A DNA stretch of 64,000 nt, taken from Modestobacter excelsi. GTDB taxonomy: Bacteria; Actinomycetota; Actinomycetes; Mycobacteriales; Geodermatophilaceae. The notes beneath the pieces are model-generated. The model saw nothing but the letters and a program-made list of their open reading frames with translations, ran no database searches and was not told the origin of the DNA. This document shows positions 50,611 through 59,659 of this stretch, in pieces. The DNA lies in assembly GCF_005930495.1 (NCBI RefSeq), contig NZ_SJEX01000011.1:1-64000 (forward strand), read 5' to 3'. The translations under genes were made by a program, and so were the position numbers. The first letter of the stretch is position 1. Every line of letters starts with the position of its first letter.

Positions 50611-51378
50611 GTGTTCGAGGACCTCGACGGCCGGGTCGCGGTGGTCACCGGGGGTGCTCGGGGCCTCGGTCTCACCATGGCCCGCGCGCTGGCCCGTTGC
50701 GGGGTGCGCCCGGCGTTGCTCGACGTCCTGCCGGAGGTCGGGGAGAGCGCGGCGGCTCTGCAGGCGGAGACCGGCAGCCCGTCGGTCGGCATCACCGCCG
50801 ACGTCACCGACGAGCGGAGCGTCGCCGACGCCTTCGCCGAGGTGGAGCGGGCGCTCGGCAGCCCGACCATCGGGGTCAACGCAGCCGGCGTCACCGTCTG
50901 GGAGGACAGCATCGACGCGCCGCTGGCGTCCTGGCGGCGGGTCATCGACATCAACCTCACCGGCACGTTCCTGTGCTGCCAGGCGCTCGCCCGGGCCGCC
51001 CGCAACGCCGGTCAGCGAGCCGCGATCGTGAACGTCTCGTCGATGTCCGGCTCCGTCGTCAACGTCCCCCAGCACCAGGCGTCGTACAACACGTCCAAGG
51101 CCGGGGTCGACATGCTGACGAGGACGCTGGCCGTGGAGTGGGCCCCGCTGGGCATCCGGGTCAACGCGATCGCCCCCGGTTACATGCTCTCGGACATGAC
51201 CCGGCAGTTCACCGACGCCAACCCCGACCTGGCCCGCCGGTGGACCGACATGATCCCCGCCGGGCGGATGGGCGAGCCCGCCGACCTCGAGGCGCTCGTC
51301 GTCCTGCTGTGCTCCGACCGGTCGTCGTACCTGGTGGGCCAGAGCATCGTCATCGACGGCGCCTACACGGCGGTCTGA
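50611..51378 (+). CDS. SDR polyol dehydrogenase
   Basis: 255 residues from GTG 50611 (GAGGAGG upstream). VAVVTGGARGLGLTMARAL, GVNAAGVTVWEDSIDAPLA (NAAG), IVNVSSMSGSVVNVPQHQAS and YNTSKAGVDMLTRTLA (YxxxK). C-terminal LVGQSIVIDGAYTAV is classical. Sorbitol/arabitol/galactitol dehydrogenase-like. Co-directional with the kinases. Confidence 0.85.
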   Translation: MFEDLDGRVAVVTGGARGLGLTMARALARCGVRPALLDVLPEVGESAAALQAETGSPSVGITADVTDERSVADAFAEVERALGSPTIGVNAAGVTVWEDSIDAPLASWRRVIDINLTGTFLCCQALARAARNAGQRAAIVNVSSMSGSVVNVPQHQASYNTSKAGVDMLTRTLAVEWAPLGIRVNAIAPGYMLSDMTRQFTDANPDLARRWTDMIPAGRMGEPADLEALVVLLCSDRSSYLVGQSIVIDGAYTAV

Positions 51379-51408
51379 CCCGCGCCCTGCTGACCCCCGA
51401 GGAGCGTC

Positions 51409-52152
51409 ATGACCACCGCACCAGCCGAGGAGCCGACCGGTCCGCGCGTGGCCCTGGTGACCGGGGCCAGCTCCGGCATCGGCCTGGCCATCGCCCGCTC
51501 GCTCTCGCAGGCGGGCGCGCACGTCGTCCTGACCGCCCGGTCGGCGGACCGCCTGGAGGCGGCCGCTGCCGGACTGCCGGGCCCGAGCGCCGTCCTCCCG
51601 GCCGACGTGAGCGAGCCCGGTGCGGGTGCTCGGATCGTCGAGGCCACCCTGGCCCGGCACGGCCGGCTCGACGTCCTCGTCGCGAACGCCGGGGTCTACC
51701 TGCAGGGTGACGTCTGGGAGAACGAGGCCGGCCAGCTCGAGCGGTTGATCAGCACGAACGTCACCGGGGTGCTGGGCGCGGTGCACGCGGCGCTGCCGGG
51801 GATGATCGCGCAGGGGGCCGGTGACGTCGTGGTGACCAGTTCGGTCTCCGGCCACCAGGCGATCCCGTGGGAGCCGGTCTACTCGGCGTCGAAGCACGCG
51901 CTGCAGGCGTTCGTGCACGGCGTCCGGCAGCAGCTGGTCGGCACCGGCGTGCGGATCATGTCGGTCGCCCCCGGGGTCGTGCTCAACGACCTGTGGGCGG
52001 TGGCCGACGAGGACCAGGTCGCCGACGGTGTCACCGCCGGCACCGGCATGCGCTCCGAGGACGTCGCGGACGCCGTCGAGTTCATGCTCAGCCGGCCCCG
52101 GCACGTCACGGTGCGCGACCTGGTGCTCCTGCCGACCAACCAGCCGATCTGA
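51409..52152 (+). CDS. SDR (ribitol-dehydrogenase-like)
   Basis: 247 residues. VALVTGASSGIGLAIARSLS, VLVANAGVYLQGDVWENEAG, DVVVTSSVSGHQAIPWEPVY and YSASKHALQAFVHGVR (YxxxK), then VAPGVVLNDLWAVADED. Ribitol-type dehydrogenase subgroup. GAGGAGC precedes the ATG at 51409. Last gene of the + strand sugar operon, ending at a strong terminator. Confidence 0.85.
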   Translation: MTTAPAEEPTGPRVALVTGASSGIGLAIARSLSQAGAHVVLTARSADRLEAAAAGLPGPSAVLPADVSEPGAGARIVEATLARHGRLDVLVANAGVYLQGDVWENEAGQLERLISTNVTGVLGAVHAALPGMIAQGAGDVVVTSSVSGHQAIPWEPVYSASKHALQAFVHGVRQQLVGTGVRIMSVAPGVVLNDLWAVADEDQVADGVTAGTGMRSEDVADAVEFMLSRPRHVTVRDLVLLPTNQPI

Positions 52153-52160
52153 CCGCACCG

Positions 52161-52194
52161 CCGTTCCGCCGAAGGCACGCCTTCGGCGGGACGG
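52161..52194. terminator. Bidirectional terminator between the polyol locus and VWA operon
   Basis: CCGTTCCGCCGAAGGC (52161-52176) and GCCTTCGGCGGGACGG (52179-52194) pair with one mismatch around a 2-nt loop, 9 bp after the SDR stop and 8 bp before the VWA stop on the other strand. Confidence 0.8.
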
Positions 52195-52201
52195 CGCAAC
52201 C

Positions 52202-53158
52202 TCAGAGCAGCCGGTTGGTCCAGAGCAGCGAGGCCACGATGCCGAGGAAGGCGAACAGCAGCCCGCCGCGGACGAACCACGGGCTGATGTCGTGCGGCTC
52301 GCTGGTGTACCCGATCTGGCTGCCCAGGTCCTCGTACACCTGCTCCAGCTCCTTGGCGGTGGCCGCCTCGCTGTAGCTGCCGCCGGTGTCGTCGGCGATC
52401 TGCTCGAGCGTGGAACGGTCCACCGGCACCGGGACGGTCTCGCCGTTGAGGTCGAGGGTGCCGTAGTCGGTGCCGAACGCGATGGTCGACACCGGCACCT
52501 GCGCGGCGTTGGCCGCGTCGACCGCCTGGGTCGCCTCCCGGCCGACGGTGCTGTACCCGTCGGACAGCAGCACGATCCGGGCCGGGGGCAGCTCCTCCCC
52601 CGCCGAGTCCAGCGTCGACTGGAAGTTCGTGATCGCGGTCAGCGAGGTGAAGACGGCGTCCCCGATGGCGGTCGCCTCGGCCAGCTGCAGGTTGTCGATG
52701 GCGGTGCGCACCTCGTCCCGGTCGGTGGTCGGGGTGACCAGCGTGCTCGCCGTCCCGGCGAAGGACACCAGCCCGAGGTTGATCCGGGCGGGCAGCACCT
52801 CGACGAACTCCTTGGCCGCGACCTGCATCGCCGAGAACCGGTCCGGCTCGATGTCGGTGGCCTGCATGGACAGCGAGACGTCGACGGCCATGATCACCGT
52901 CGCCCGCTCCCGGGGCACCCGGATCTCGGTGCTCGGGGCGGCCAGCGACACCACCAGCACGCCCAGCCCGAGGCAGACCAGCCCGAACGCCACGTGCCGC
53001 CGCCAGCCGGCCCGCTTCGGCACCAGCGAGCCGAGCAGCGCCACGTTGGTGAACCGCGCCGCGTACCGGGCCCGGCGCAGCTGCAGCAGGACGTACAACC
53101 CGGCGAGCGCGACGACGGCGATCAGGGCCAGCAGCCACCAGGGCGACTGGAAGGTCAT
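52202..53158 (-). CDS. VWA-domain membrane protein (BatA-like)
   Basis: 318 residues. Two N-terminal membrane helices (WWLLALIAVVALAGLYVLLQ; HVAFGLVCLGLGVLVVSLA), a von Willebrand A domain with the MIDAS motif DVSLSMQATD and TPTTDRDEVRTAIDNLQL, VLLSDGYSTVGREA, then a C-terminal helix (FVRGGLLFAFLGIVASLLW). It follows DUF58 (ATGA overlap) in the MoxR-DUF58-VWA set found in bacteria with a chaperone-like metal-loading or stress role. Exact function unknown. Confidence 0.85.
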   Translation of the reverse strand: MTFQSPWWLLALIAVVALAGLYVLLQLRRARYAARFTNVALLGSLVPKRAGWRRHVAFGLVCLGLGVLVVSLAAPSTEIRVPRERATVIMAVDVSLSMQATDIEPDRFSAMQVAAKEFVEVLPARINLGLVSFAGTASTLVTPTTDRDEVRTAIDNLQLAEATAIGDAVFTSLTAITNFQSTLDSAGEELPPARIVLLSDGYSTVGREATQAVDAANAAQVPVSTIAFGTDYGTLDLNGETVPVPVDRSTLEQIADDTGGSYSEAATAKELEQVYEDLGSQIGYTSEPHDISPWFVRGGLLFAFLGIVASLLWTNRLL

Positions 53159-54132
53159 CGGGACGCTCCCCCGCTGCCGGCACGCCGGCGGTCGGCGACG
53201 AAACGGACCACGTCGGCCAGCCAGTCACGGTCGGTCTGCAGCCGCAGGTGCCCGGCGCCGGCCCGGCGCAGCGACGCGGCGATCTCCTGACGCTGTGCGG
53301 CCGCGCCCTCGGCGAACCGGCGACGGACGTCGGCGTTCCCGGTGGGCACCTCCAGCGTCTGCCCGGACTCCGGGTCCACGACGGTCAGCAGCCCGACGTC
53401 GGCCAGCTCCAGCTCCCGCGGGTCGACCACCTCGATCGCCAGCAGGTCCTGCCGGGTGGACAGGCCGCGCAGCGGGCGCTCCCAGTCCGCGTCGCCGAGG
53501 AAGTCGGAGATCACCACGACCAGTCCGCGGCGCCGCGGCGGCCGGCGCAACGACTCCAGGGCGGCGGCCAGGTCGCCGCGGCGGCCGCCCGCGGCCCGGG
53601 GGGTGGCGACGACCTCGCGCAGCAACCGGTCGGCGGCCAGCCGCCCCGCCGTCGCCGGGTAGCGGTCCACCCGCTCGCCGGTGGTGACGACGGCGCCCAG
53701 CCGGTTGCCGCCCCGCACGGTGAGGTGGCTGACGGCGGCGAGCCCGGCGATCGCCAGGTCACGCTTCTCGCAGTTCGCGGTGCCGAAGTCCAGGCTCGCC
53801 GACAGGTCCAGCACCGCCCAGGTCTCCAGCTCCCGGTCGGCGATGGTCTCCCGCACGTGCGGCACCTGGGTGCGTGCGGTCACCGGCCAGTCCATCCGCC
53901 GGACGTCGTCGCCCGGGTGGTAGCTGCGGGCGTCGCCGGCCTCGCTGCCCGAGCCCGGCACCAGCCCCAGGTGGTCGCCCTGCAGCAGCCCGTCCAGCCG
54001 CCGACGGACGGTGAGCTCCAGCCGGCGCAGCAGCACCTCCGCCGAGCTGCCCGCGCCGAAGTGCGGGGGCGCGCCGTCCTCGGCCGGGCGGTCCGGCGTC
54101 CACCCGTCCGGCTGCTCCTCGGGTCCGGTCAC
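53155..54132 (-). CDS. DUF58-domain protein
   Basis: 325 residues. YHPGDDVRRMDWPVTARTQV is the family signature (~residues 71-90), with LETWAVLDLSASLDFGT, a degenerate VWA-like segment, after it. VVVISDFLGDADWE follows. It overlaps its upstream MoxR neighbour (GTGA) and its downstream VWA neighbour (ATGA). Partner of MoxR ATPases; function not established. Confidence 0.85.
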   Translation of the reverse strand: MTGPEEQPDGWTPDRPAEDGAPPHFGAGSSAEVLLRRLELTVRRRLDGLLQGDHLGLVPGSGSEAGDARSYHPGDDVRRMDWPVTARTQVPHVRETIADRELETWAVLDLSASLDFGTANCEKRDLAIAGLAAVSHLTVRGGNRLGAVVTTGERVDRYPATAGRLAADRLLREVVATPRAAGGRRGDLAAALESLRRPPRRRGLVVVISDFLGDADWERPLRGLSTRQDLLAIEVVDPRELELADVGLLTVVDPESGQTLEVPTGNADVRRRFAEGAAAQRQEIAASLRRAGAGHLRLQTDRDWLADVVRFVADRRRAGSGGASR

Positions 54133-55400
54133 ACCGGGTGCGGCCCGGAGCCGCCGTCCGGGCGCTCCGCGTGCGAGGCCACGGTCGACCCGGTGCCCGG
54201 CTGCCCGGCGGGCGGACCGTACGGGTTCGGCTGGCCGAACGGGGGCTGGCCCTGCGGCTGGCCGGGCTGCGGACCGAAGGGCCCGTAGTGACCCTGCGGC
54301 TGACCGGTGGGTGCGCCGAACGGCCCGCCGCCGAAGCCGGGGACCACCGGACCGCCCGGGCTGCCGGGGCCGAAGCCACCGGACCGCTGGCGCGGGGTGA
54401 CCTGCGGCAGCGGGACGCTCTCCACGACCCGGCGCACGATGTGGTCGGCCGGCACCCCGTCGGCCAGCGCGTCGTAGCTGAGCACCAGCCGGTGCCGCAG
54501 CACGTCGGCGGTGATGTCCAGGACGTCCTGCGGCAGCACGTAGTCACGGCCGCGGATGAGGGCCAGCGCGCGGCCGGCCGCGATCAGGCCGAGCGAGGCA
54601 CGCGGGCTCGCGCCGTAGGCGACCCAGCCGGCGACGTCGGTCATGCCGTGCTCGCGCGGGGTCCGGGTGGCCACCACCAACCGGACGACGTAGTCGACGA
54701 GCGCGTGGTGGACGAAGACCTCCGAGGCCGTGCGCTGCAACCGGCGGACGTCGTCCGGGCCGAGCACCGTCTGCGCCTCCGGGGGCGTGGAGCCCATCCG
54801 GTAGATGATCTCCCGCTCCTCCTCGGGTGAGGGGTAGTCCACCAGGATCTTGAGCAGGAAGCGGTCGCGCTGGGCCTCGGGCAGCGGGTAGACGCCCTCG
54901 TTCTCGATCGGGTTCTGGGTGGCCAGCACGAGGAACGGGTCGGGCAGCGGGTGGGTGACCCCGCCGATGGAGACCTGGCGCTCGGCCATGACCTCCAGCA
55001 GGGCGGACTGCACCTTCGCCGGGGCCCGGTTGATCTCGTCGGCGAGCACGAAGTTGGCGAACACCGGGCCGAGCTCGGTGTCGAAGGCGTCCTGCCCGGC
55101 CTTGTAGATCCGGGTGCCGATGATGTCGGCGGGCACCAGGTCCGGGGTGAACTGCAGCCGGGCGAAGTCACCGCCGACGACCTTGGCCAGCGTCCCGACC
55201 GCGAGGGTCTTCGCGACGCCGGGCACACCCTCCAGGAGCACGTGCCCGCGGGCGAGCAGGCCGACCAGCATCCGCTCCACGAGCCGGTCCTGACCGACGA
55301 TCACCCGCTTGATCTCGAACAACGCGCGCTCCAGGCGGGCGGCGTCGACCGACGGCGGGGTGGGCTGATCGGGGACGGGCGGGCTGCTGGCAGCGGTCAC
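54129..55400 (-). CDS. MoxR-family AAA+ ATPase
   Basis: 423 residues from GTG 55400. Walker A GVPGVAKTLAV, Walker B NFVLADEINRAPAKVQSALL, sensor ATQNPIENEGVYPLPEAQRD, and a Pro/Gly/Gln-rich C-terminal tail of about 90 residues (GGPFGAPTGQPQGHYGPFG). The tail is low-complexity and longer than in core MoxR. First gene of MoxR-DUF58-VWA; ATP-driven remodelling or metal insertion is the family inference. Confidence 0.9.
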   Translation of the reverse strand: MTAASSPPVPDQPTPPSVDAARLERALFEIKRVIVGQDRLVERMLVGLLARGHVLLEGVPGVAKTLAVGTLAKVVGGDFARLQFTPDLVPADIIGTRIYKAGQDAFDTELGPVFANFVLADEINRAPAKVQSALLEVMAERQVSIGGVTHPLPDPFLVLATQNPIENEGVYPLPEAQRDRFLLKILVDYPSPEEEREIIYRMGSTPPEAQTVLGPDDVRRLQRTASEVFVHHALVDYVVRLVVATRTPREHGMTDVAGWVAYGASPRASLGLIAAGRALALIRGRDYVLPQDVLDITADVLRHRLVLSYDALADGVPADHIVRRVVESVPLPQVTPRQRSGGFGPGSPGGPVVPGFGGGPFGAPTGQPQGHYGPFGPQPGQPQGQPPFGQPNPYGPPAGQPGTGSTVASHAERPDGGSGPHPV

Positions 55401-55526
55401 ACCGACCAGTGTCCTACACCCGGCTGTGCCGGCGGCCGACGTGCGGCGAAGGAGAAATGTCGACCTCCGTCCCCAGCGGTGCGTGGGAACCTGCCCACGG
55501 CATCCCGTGGCTGCTAGCCTCATCCC

Positions 55527-55590
55527 GCGTCGGGCAGCTCCCCCCGTGGCTGCCCGACGCCTACTCCTCCCGGTGACGCTCACCGGGATC
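55527..55590 (+). ncRNA. Candidate 6C-like small RNA with a C-rich loop
   Basis: TAGCCT (55515-55520) is 6 nt before a perfect 12-bp hairpin: GCGTCGGGCAGC (55527-55538), loop TCCCCCCGTG with six C, GCTGCCCGACGC (55549-55560). A second stem CCCGGTGA-cgc-TCACCGGG (55569-55587) follows and could end the RNA. A small RNA with a C-run loop after a -10 element matches the actinobacterial 6C sRNA idea. The 6C family has two C-rich loops and only one is seen here, so the family name is tentative. Confidence 0.45.
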
Positions 55591-55601
55591 CCAGCCCACT
55601 G

Positions 55602-57074
55602 TCAGCCGGTGGGGCGCACGGCACCGAAGTAGTCGTTGCCGTACCACATGTTGCTGATCTTGACGACGTCGCCGCTCTGCGGAGCCTGCACGACCTTGCC
55701 GCCGCCCAGGTAGAGGGCCACGTGGTAGATCGAGGTGTAGGAGCTGCCGGTCCCCCAGAACACCAGGTCACCGGCCTGCAGGTCGGCCCGGGCGACCGTG
55801 TTGCTGCGGAAGCGGTACCACTGGTCCCGGCTGGTGCCGCCGATCTGGACGCCGGCCCGGGCATAGGCGTACTGGGTCAGGCCCGAGCAGTCGAAGCCCC
55901 AGATCGCGGTGTCCGGCGGGATGCCGTAGCTGGGACCGCTGCTGCCGCCGCCACCCCACGAGTAGGGCAGGCCCAGCTGGGTCTTGGCCGCTGCGATCGC
56001 GGTCTGCACCACCGAGCCCGAGGGGGCGCCGGCCGTCGTGTCCTGCACCGGCGTCGGCTTCGACGAGCTGCTGGAGCCGGACGACCCGGAGCCCGAGGAC
56101 GAGCCCGCGGACGAACCCGAGGACGAACCCGCGGACGAGCCGGACGACGAACCCGCGGACGACGAAGCCGCCGACGCGCTGGACGGGCGGGACGCCGGGG
56201 TAGAGGCGCTCGCCGACGCGCTCGGGCGGCTCGCCGTGGCCGCCGCCGCTGCCGCGGCTGCGGCCGCCTGCTGCTGGGCGTAGGTCTCGGCCGCGCTGCG
56301 CTGGTCCTCGAGGCTGTCGAGGGTCTGCTGCGCGCTGGCCAGCTGGTCCTCGACGGCGTCCTGCTGCTCGGCGAGCGCCGCCTCCTGGCCGCGGGCGGCG
56401 ATCTCCTGGTCCTGCGCGGTCGCCAGCAGGCTGGCGGCCTCGGCCTTGAGCGTGTCGGCCTGGGTGACGCTCTGCTTCGCGGCCTCGTCGGCCGCGGTGG
56501 CCTGCACCTCCAGCACGGTGAGCTGGTGGACGACATCGACCCGCTGCTCCCCCACGGCGTCGAGCAGTGCCGCGCGCTCGATCAGCTCGGCCGGCCCGCC
56601 CGAGGTCATCAGCGCCAGGGCGCCGGACGAGGTGCTGCCCTGCTTGTAGCTGTCCCGGGCGAAGCGGGCGACCTCGTCGCGGCCGCCCTGGAGGTCGGCG
56701 TCGGCCTGGGCCGCGGCGGCGGCAGCGGTGTCCGCCGCGGCGCGCGCCTCGTCGTAGGCGGACTGCTTTTCCTCGTAGTCCTGCAACGCGATGTTCGCCG
56801 CGGCGGAGGCGTCAGCGGCGGCGTCCTGCGCGGCGGCGAGCGCAGCGGTGATCTGCCCGACCTCGGCGGCCGCGGCCTGCCGGGCCTGCTCGGCGGCGCT
56901 CAGGTCGGCGTCGCTGGGGTTGACCGGCACCGCCAGGGCCGTGCCCGGCGCGATGCCCAGCCCGGTGGCGACGACGGCGGCGACGCCGACCAGGCGCGTC
57001 GTCCACCGCACCCCCGCCCGTCGTCCGTTGGTGCTCGTGGTGGTGCTCGTGGTGGTGCCACCCTGCGTGTCCAC
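55602..57074 (-). CDS. Secreted NlpC/P60 peptidoglycan hydrolase with coiled coil
   Basis: 490 residues. Signal peptide GVAAVVATGLGIAPGTALA with cleavage near AVPV. An Ala-rich coiled coil runs over ~residues 55-270, then a Ser/Gly linker with a SSGSSAG tandem repeat (56090-56165). The catalytic domain has FDCSGLTQYAYARAG (Cys) and IYHVALYLGGGKVVQAP (His). The arrangement resembles RipA-type cell-separation endopeptidases. The hairpin at 55569-55587 may also terminate it. Confidence 0.85.
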   Translation of the reverse strand: MDTQGGTTTSTTTSTNGRRAGVRWTTRLVGVAAVVATGLGIAPGTALAVPVNPSDADLSAAEQARQAAAAEVGQITAALAAAQDAAADASAAANIALQDYEEKQSAYDEARAAADTAAAAAAQADADLQGGRDEVARFARDSYKQGSTSSGALALMTSGGPAELIERAALLDAVGEQRVDVVHQLTVLEVQATAADEAAKQSVTQADTLKAEAASLLATAQDQEIAARGQEAALAEQQDAVEDQLASAQQTLDSLEDQRSAAETYAQQQAAAAAAAAAATASRPSASASASTPASRPSSASAASSSAGSSSGSSAGSSSGSSAGSSSGSGSSGSSSSSKPTPVQDTTAGAPSGSVVQTAIAAAKTQLGLPYSWGGGGSSGPSYGIPPDTAIWGFDCSGLTQYAYARAGVQIGGTSRDQWYRFRSNTVARADLQAGDLVFWGTGSSYTSIYHVALYLGGGKVVQAPQSGDVVKISNMWYGNDYFGAVRPTG

Positions 57075-57212
57075 TGTTACCCGACTCCTCCGCTGCCGGC
57101 GCCGCAGTGCTCAGCGACGCCGGTCTCGACCAGTCCCGGCACACCCGTCGGGGTGCGCTCTCGCGGGGACATCGACTGCTTCGGGTGGACGGCACAGGGC
57201 CGTCGGGCAGAT

Positions 57213-57230
57213 CTCCCCCGTCAGGGGGAG
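57213..57230 (-). terminator. Hairpin downstream of the acyl-CoA synthetase gene
   Basis: CTCCCCC (57213-57219) and GGGGGAG (57224-57230) with a 4-nt loop, 52 bp beyond the acyl-CoA synthetase stop on the minus strand and upstream of the NlpC gene. Confidence 0.6.
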
Positions 57231-57282
57231 GTCCGTCGGATGTGCTGGTGACGCGCCGGGATGGCCCCTCCAGGGGCCTCCG

Positions 57283-58821
57283 TCAGTTCACCTGGCGGTC
57301 CTCGTCGGACCAGAACGCCTGCCTGAGCTTGAACTTCTGGATCTTGCCGGTGGCGGTGCGCGGGATGGCCTCGCGGAACTCGACCCGCTTCGGCGCCTTG
57401 TACCCGGCGATCCGTTCCCGGGTGTGGGCGATGAGCTCGGCCTCGGTCACCGTCTGCCCCTCGGCGAGGACGACCAGTGCGGTCACCATCTCGCCCCACT
57501 TCTCGTCGGGGACCCCGATGACGGCGACCTCGGCGACGGCGGGGTGGCTGAAGACGGCGTCCTCCACCTCGATCGAGGAGACGTTCTCCCCGCCGGTGAT
57601 GATCACGTCCTTCTTCCGGTCGGAGATGGTGAGGTAGCCGCCGTCGTCGATCGACCCGCCGTCCCCGGTGTGGAACCAGCCGCCCTCCAGGGCCTCGGCG
57701 GAGGCCTGCGGGTTCTCCCAGTAGCCGGCCAGCACCGTGTTGCCCTGGGCGAGCACCTCACCGCTGCCGCTGACCGCGAGCCGGGTCCCGAGCGCCGGCA
57801 CCCCGGCGCGGGACAGCGCCTTCGCGCGGTCCATCGGGGTCAGGTCGTCGAACTCGGCCCGAGGGCGGTTGACCGTCAGCAGCGGCGCGGTCTCGGTGAG
57901 CCCGTAGATCTGGTTGAACTCCCAGCCGAGCTCCTCCTCGACCCGGGCGATCGTGCGCGAGGGCGGCGCGGCACCGGCCACCACGATGCGCACCTGACCC
58001 CGGCCGGGCACCTCGCCCTCCCAGTCGGCGGCGGCGTCCAGGACCGCGTTCCACACCGCCGGGGCACCGGACATCAGCGTGACCCCGTGCCGCTCCACCC
58101 GGCGCAGGATCTCCGCGCCGTCGACCTTGCGCAGCACGATCTGCTGCGCACCCAGGCCCGCGGTGGTGTAGGGCATCCCCCAGCCGTTGCAGTGGAACAT
58201 CGGCAGGGTGTGCAGGTAGACGTCGCGGTCGCTGACCTGCATGTGCATGCCGAAGGTGACGGCGTTCACCCACTCGTTGCGGTGGGTCATCTGCACGCCC
58301 TTGGGCCGCGCCGTCGTCCCGCTGGTGTAGTTGATCGTCGCGGTGGCGTCCTCGTCCGGCTCGGTCCACGGCCGCGGCTCGGCGTCGTACCGGAGCAGGC
58401 CCGACTCGTACTCCTCGCCGAGCAGGAAGCGGTGCTTCACGTCGATGCCCGCGAGCTGCCCCTCGATCTCGGGGTCGGCCAGCAGCACGCTGGACCCGCT
58501 GTGCTCGACGATGTAGGAGAACTCGGCCGGGGACAGCCGGAAGTTCACCGGGACGAGCACCCGGCCGAACGACGGGACGGCGTACAGCAGCTCGAGCAGC
58601 CGGGCGGAGTTGTGGCTGACCACGGCCACCCGCTCCCCCTCCCCGACGCCCAGCGCGTCGAGCCCGGCGGCGATCGCGCGGCCGCGGCGGGCCACCTCGC
58701 GGTAGGTCAGCTCGCCCAGCGGACTGGCCGGCTGGGTGGGCTCGTCGACGATGCCGATCCGGTCGCCGTAGACGAGCTCCGCCCGGTCGAGGAAGTCGCG
58801 GGTGGTCAAGGGCACGCGCAT
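57283..58821 (-). CDS. Long/medium-chain fatty acyl-CoA synthetase (AMP-binding)
   Basis: 512 residues. INYTSGTTARPKGVQMTHR (P-loop), YGLTETAPLLTVNRP, GGWFHTGDGGSIDDGGYL (core motif) and ITGGENVSSIEVEDAVFSHP are the acyl-AMP-forming enzyme motifs; the C-terminal PRTATGKIQKFKLRQ has the catalytic Lys. It activates a fatty or aromatic acid to its CoA ester. Standalone gene. The acid is not predictable. Confidence 0.9.
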   Translation of the reverse strand: MRVPLTTRDFLDRAELVYGDRIGIVDEPTQPASPLGELTYREVARRGRAIAAGLDALGVGEGERVAVVSHNSARLLELLYAVPSFGRVLVPVNFRLSPAEFSYIVEHSGSSVLLADPEIEGQLAGIDVKHRFLLGEEYESGLLRYDAEPRPWTEPDEDATATINYTSGTTARPKGVQMTHRNEWVNAVTFGMHMQVSDRDVYLHTLPMFHCNGWGMPYTTAGLGAQQIVLRKVDGAEILRRVERHGVTLMSGAPAVWNAVLDAAADWEGEVPGRGQVRIVVAGAAPPSRTIARVEEELGWEFNQIYGLTETAPLLTVNRPRAEFDDLTPMDRAKALSRAGVPALGTRLAVSGSGEVLAQGNTVLAGYWENPQASAEALEGGWFHTGDGGSIDDGGYLTISDRKKDVIITGGENVSSIEVEDAVFSHPAVAEVAVIGVPDEKWGEMVTALVVLAEGQTVTEAELIAHTRERIAGYKAPKRVEFREAIPRTATGKIQKFKLRQAFWSDEDRQVN

Positions 58822-58912
58822 GCCGGCTCCTGCTGCGTCGGCCGGCGTCGGCGCCGGCGGCGGAACGTGGTCGACCTCACGCTAACGGCCGCGGCCCGTG
58901 ACGACGAGGCCC

Positions 58913-59650
58913 TCAGCGCGCGGCGGCGAGCAACACGGGGAGCGCCGTGCCGATCGGCTCGCGGACGACGAGGTCGGCGAGCCCGTCGTACGGGGTCGGC
59001 TCGGCGTTGACGATCACCACCCGCGCGCCGGACGCAGCCGCGACGTCGACCAGACCGGCGGCGGGGTGGACGCCCAGCGAGGTGCCGACGGCCAGGAACA
59101 CGTCGCAGTCGGCGGCGGCCCGGGCGGCGGCGTCGACCACCTCGGCGTCCAGGGCCTCGCCGAAGTAGACGGTCGCCGTCTTCAGCACCCCGCCGCACAC
59201 CGGGCAGGCCGGGTCCGGGTCCCCGGCGTCCACCCGGGCCAGCACGTCCCCGATGGGCAGCCGGTGCCCGCACCGCGTGCAGACCACCTGGTGCACGGTG
59301 CCGTGCAGCTCCAGCACCCCGGTGGACCCGGCCGCCTGGTGCAGGCCGTCGATGTTCTGGGTGAGCAGCGCCCGCAACCGCCCCTGGCGCTCCAGGTCCG
59401 CGAGCGCCGCGTGCCCGGGGTTCGGGCGCACGTCGGCGGTGGCGAGGTCGCGGCGCAGCAGCCAGGAGCGCCGGCGGATCTCCGGGTCGCGGAGGTACCA
59501 GGACAGCGTCACCAGCTTCTCGGCCTCGGGGTCCCGGGTCCAGACGCCCTGGGGTCCGCGGTAGTCCGGGATGCCGCTGTCGGTGGAGATCCCGGCACCG
59601 GTGAGCACGCAGATCCGCCACGCCTCGCGCAGCCAACCGGGGGCCTCCAC
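58913..59650 (-). CDS. Sir2-family NAD-dependent protein deacylase
   Basis: 245 residues. VLTGAGISTDSGIPDYRGPQ (NAD motif), TQNIDGLHQAAG and ELHGTVHQVVCTRCG, where CxxC and CPVCGG form the zinc ribbon, TVYFGEALDAEV and VGTSLGVHPAAGLVDVA. A bacterial sirtuin (CobB-like) that removes acyl groups from lysines. ATG 59650 is used; it is 9 bp before the convergent-strand neighbour's stop on the same strand. Fully intact. Confidence 0.9.
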   Translation of the reverse strand: MEAPGWLREAWRICVLTGAGISTDSGIPDYRGPQGVWTRDPEAEKLVTLSWYLRDPEIRRRSWLLRRDLATADVRPNPGHAALADLERQGRLRALLTQNIDGLHQAAGSTGVLELHGTVHQVVCTRCGHRLPIGDVLARVDAGDPDPACPVCGGVLKTATVYFGEALDAEVVDAAARAAADCDVFLAVGTSLGVHPAAGLVDVAAASGARVVIVNAEPTPYDGLADLVVREPIGTALPVLLAAAR

Positions 59651-59659
59651 GGCCCCAGG

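Noticed and set aside
57075-57282. A c-di-AMP (ydaO-type) riboswitch before the NlpC/P60 gene
   Set aside because: Actinobacterial NlpC genes often have one, but I could not match the conserved core in this leader; only a simple hairpin is visible.
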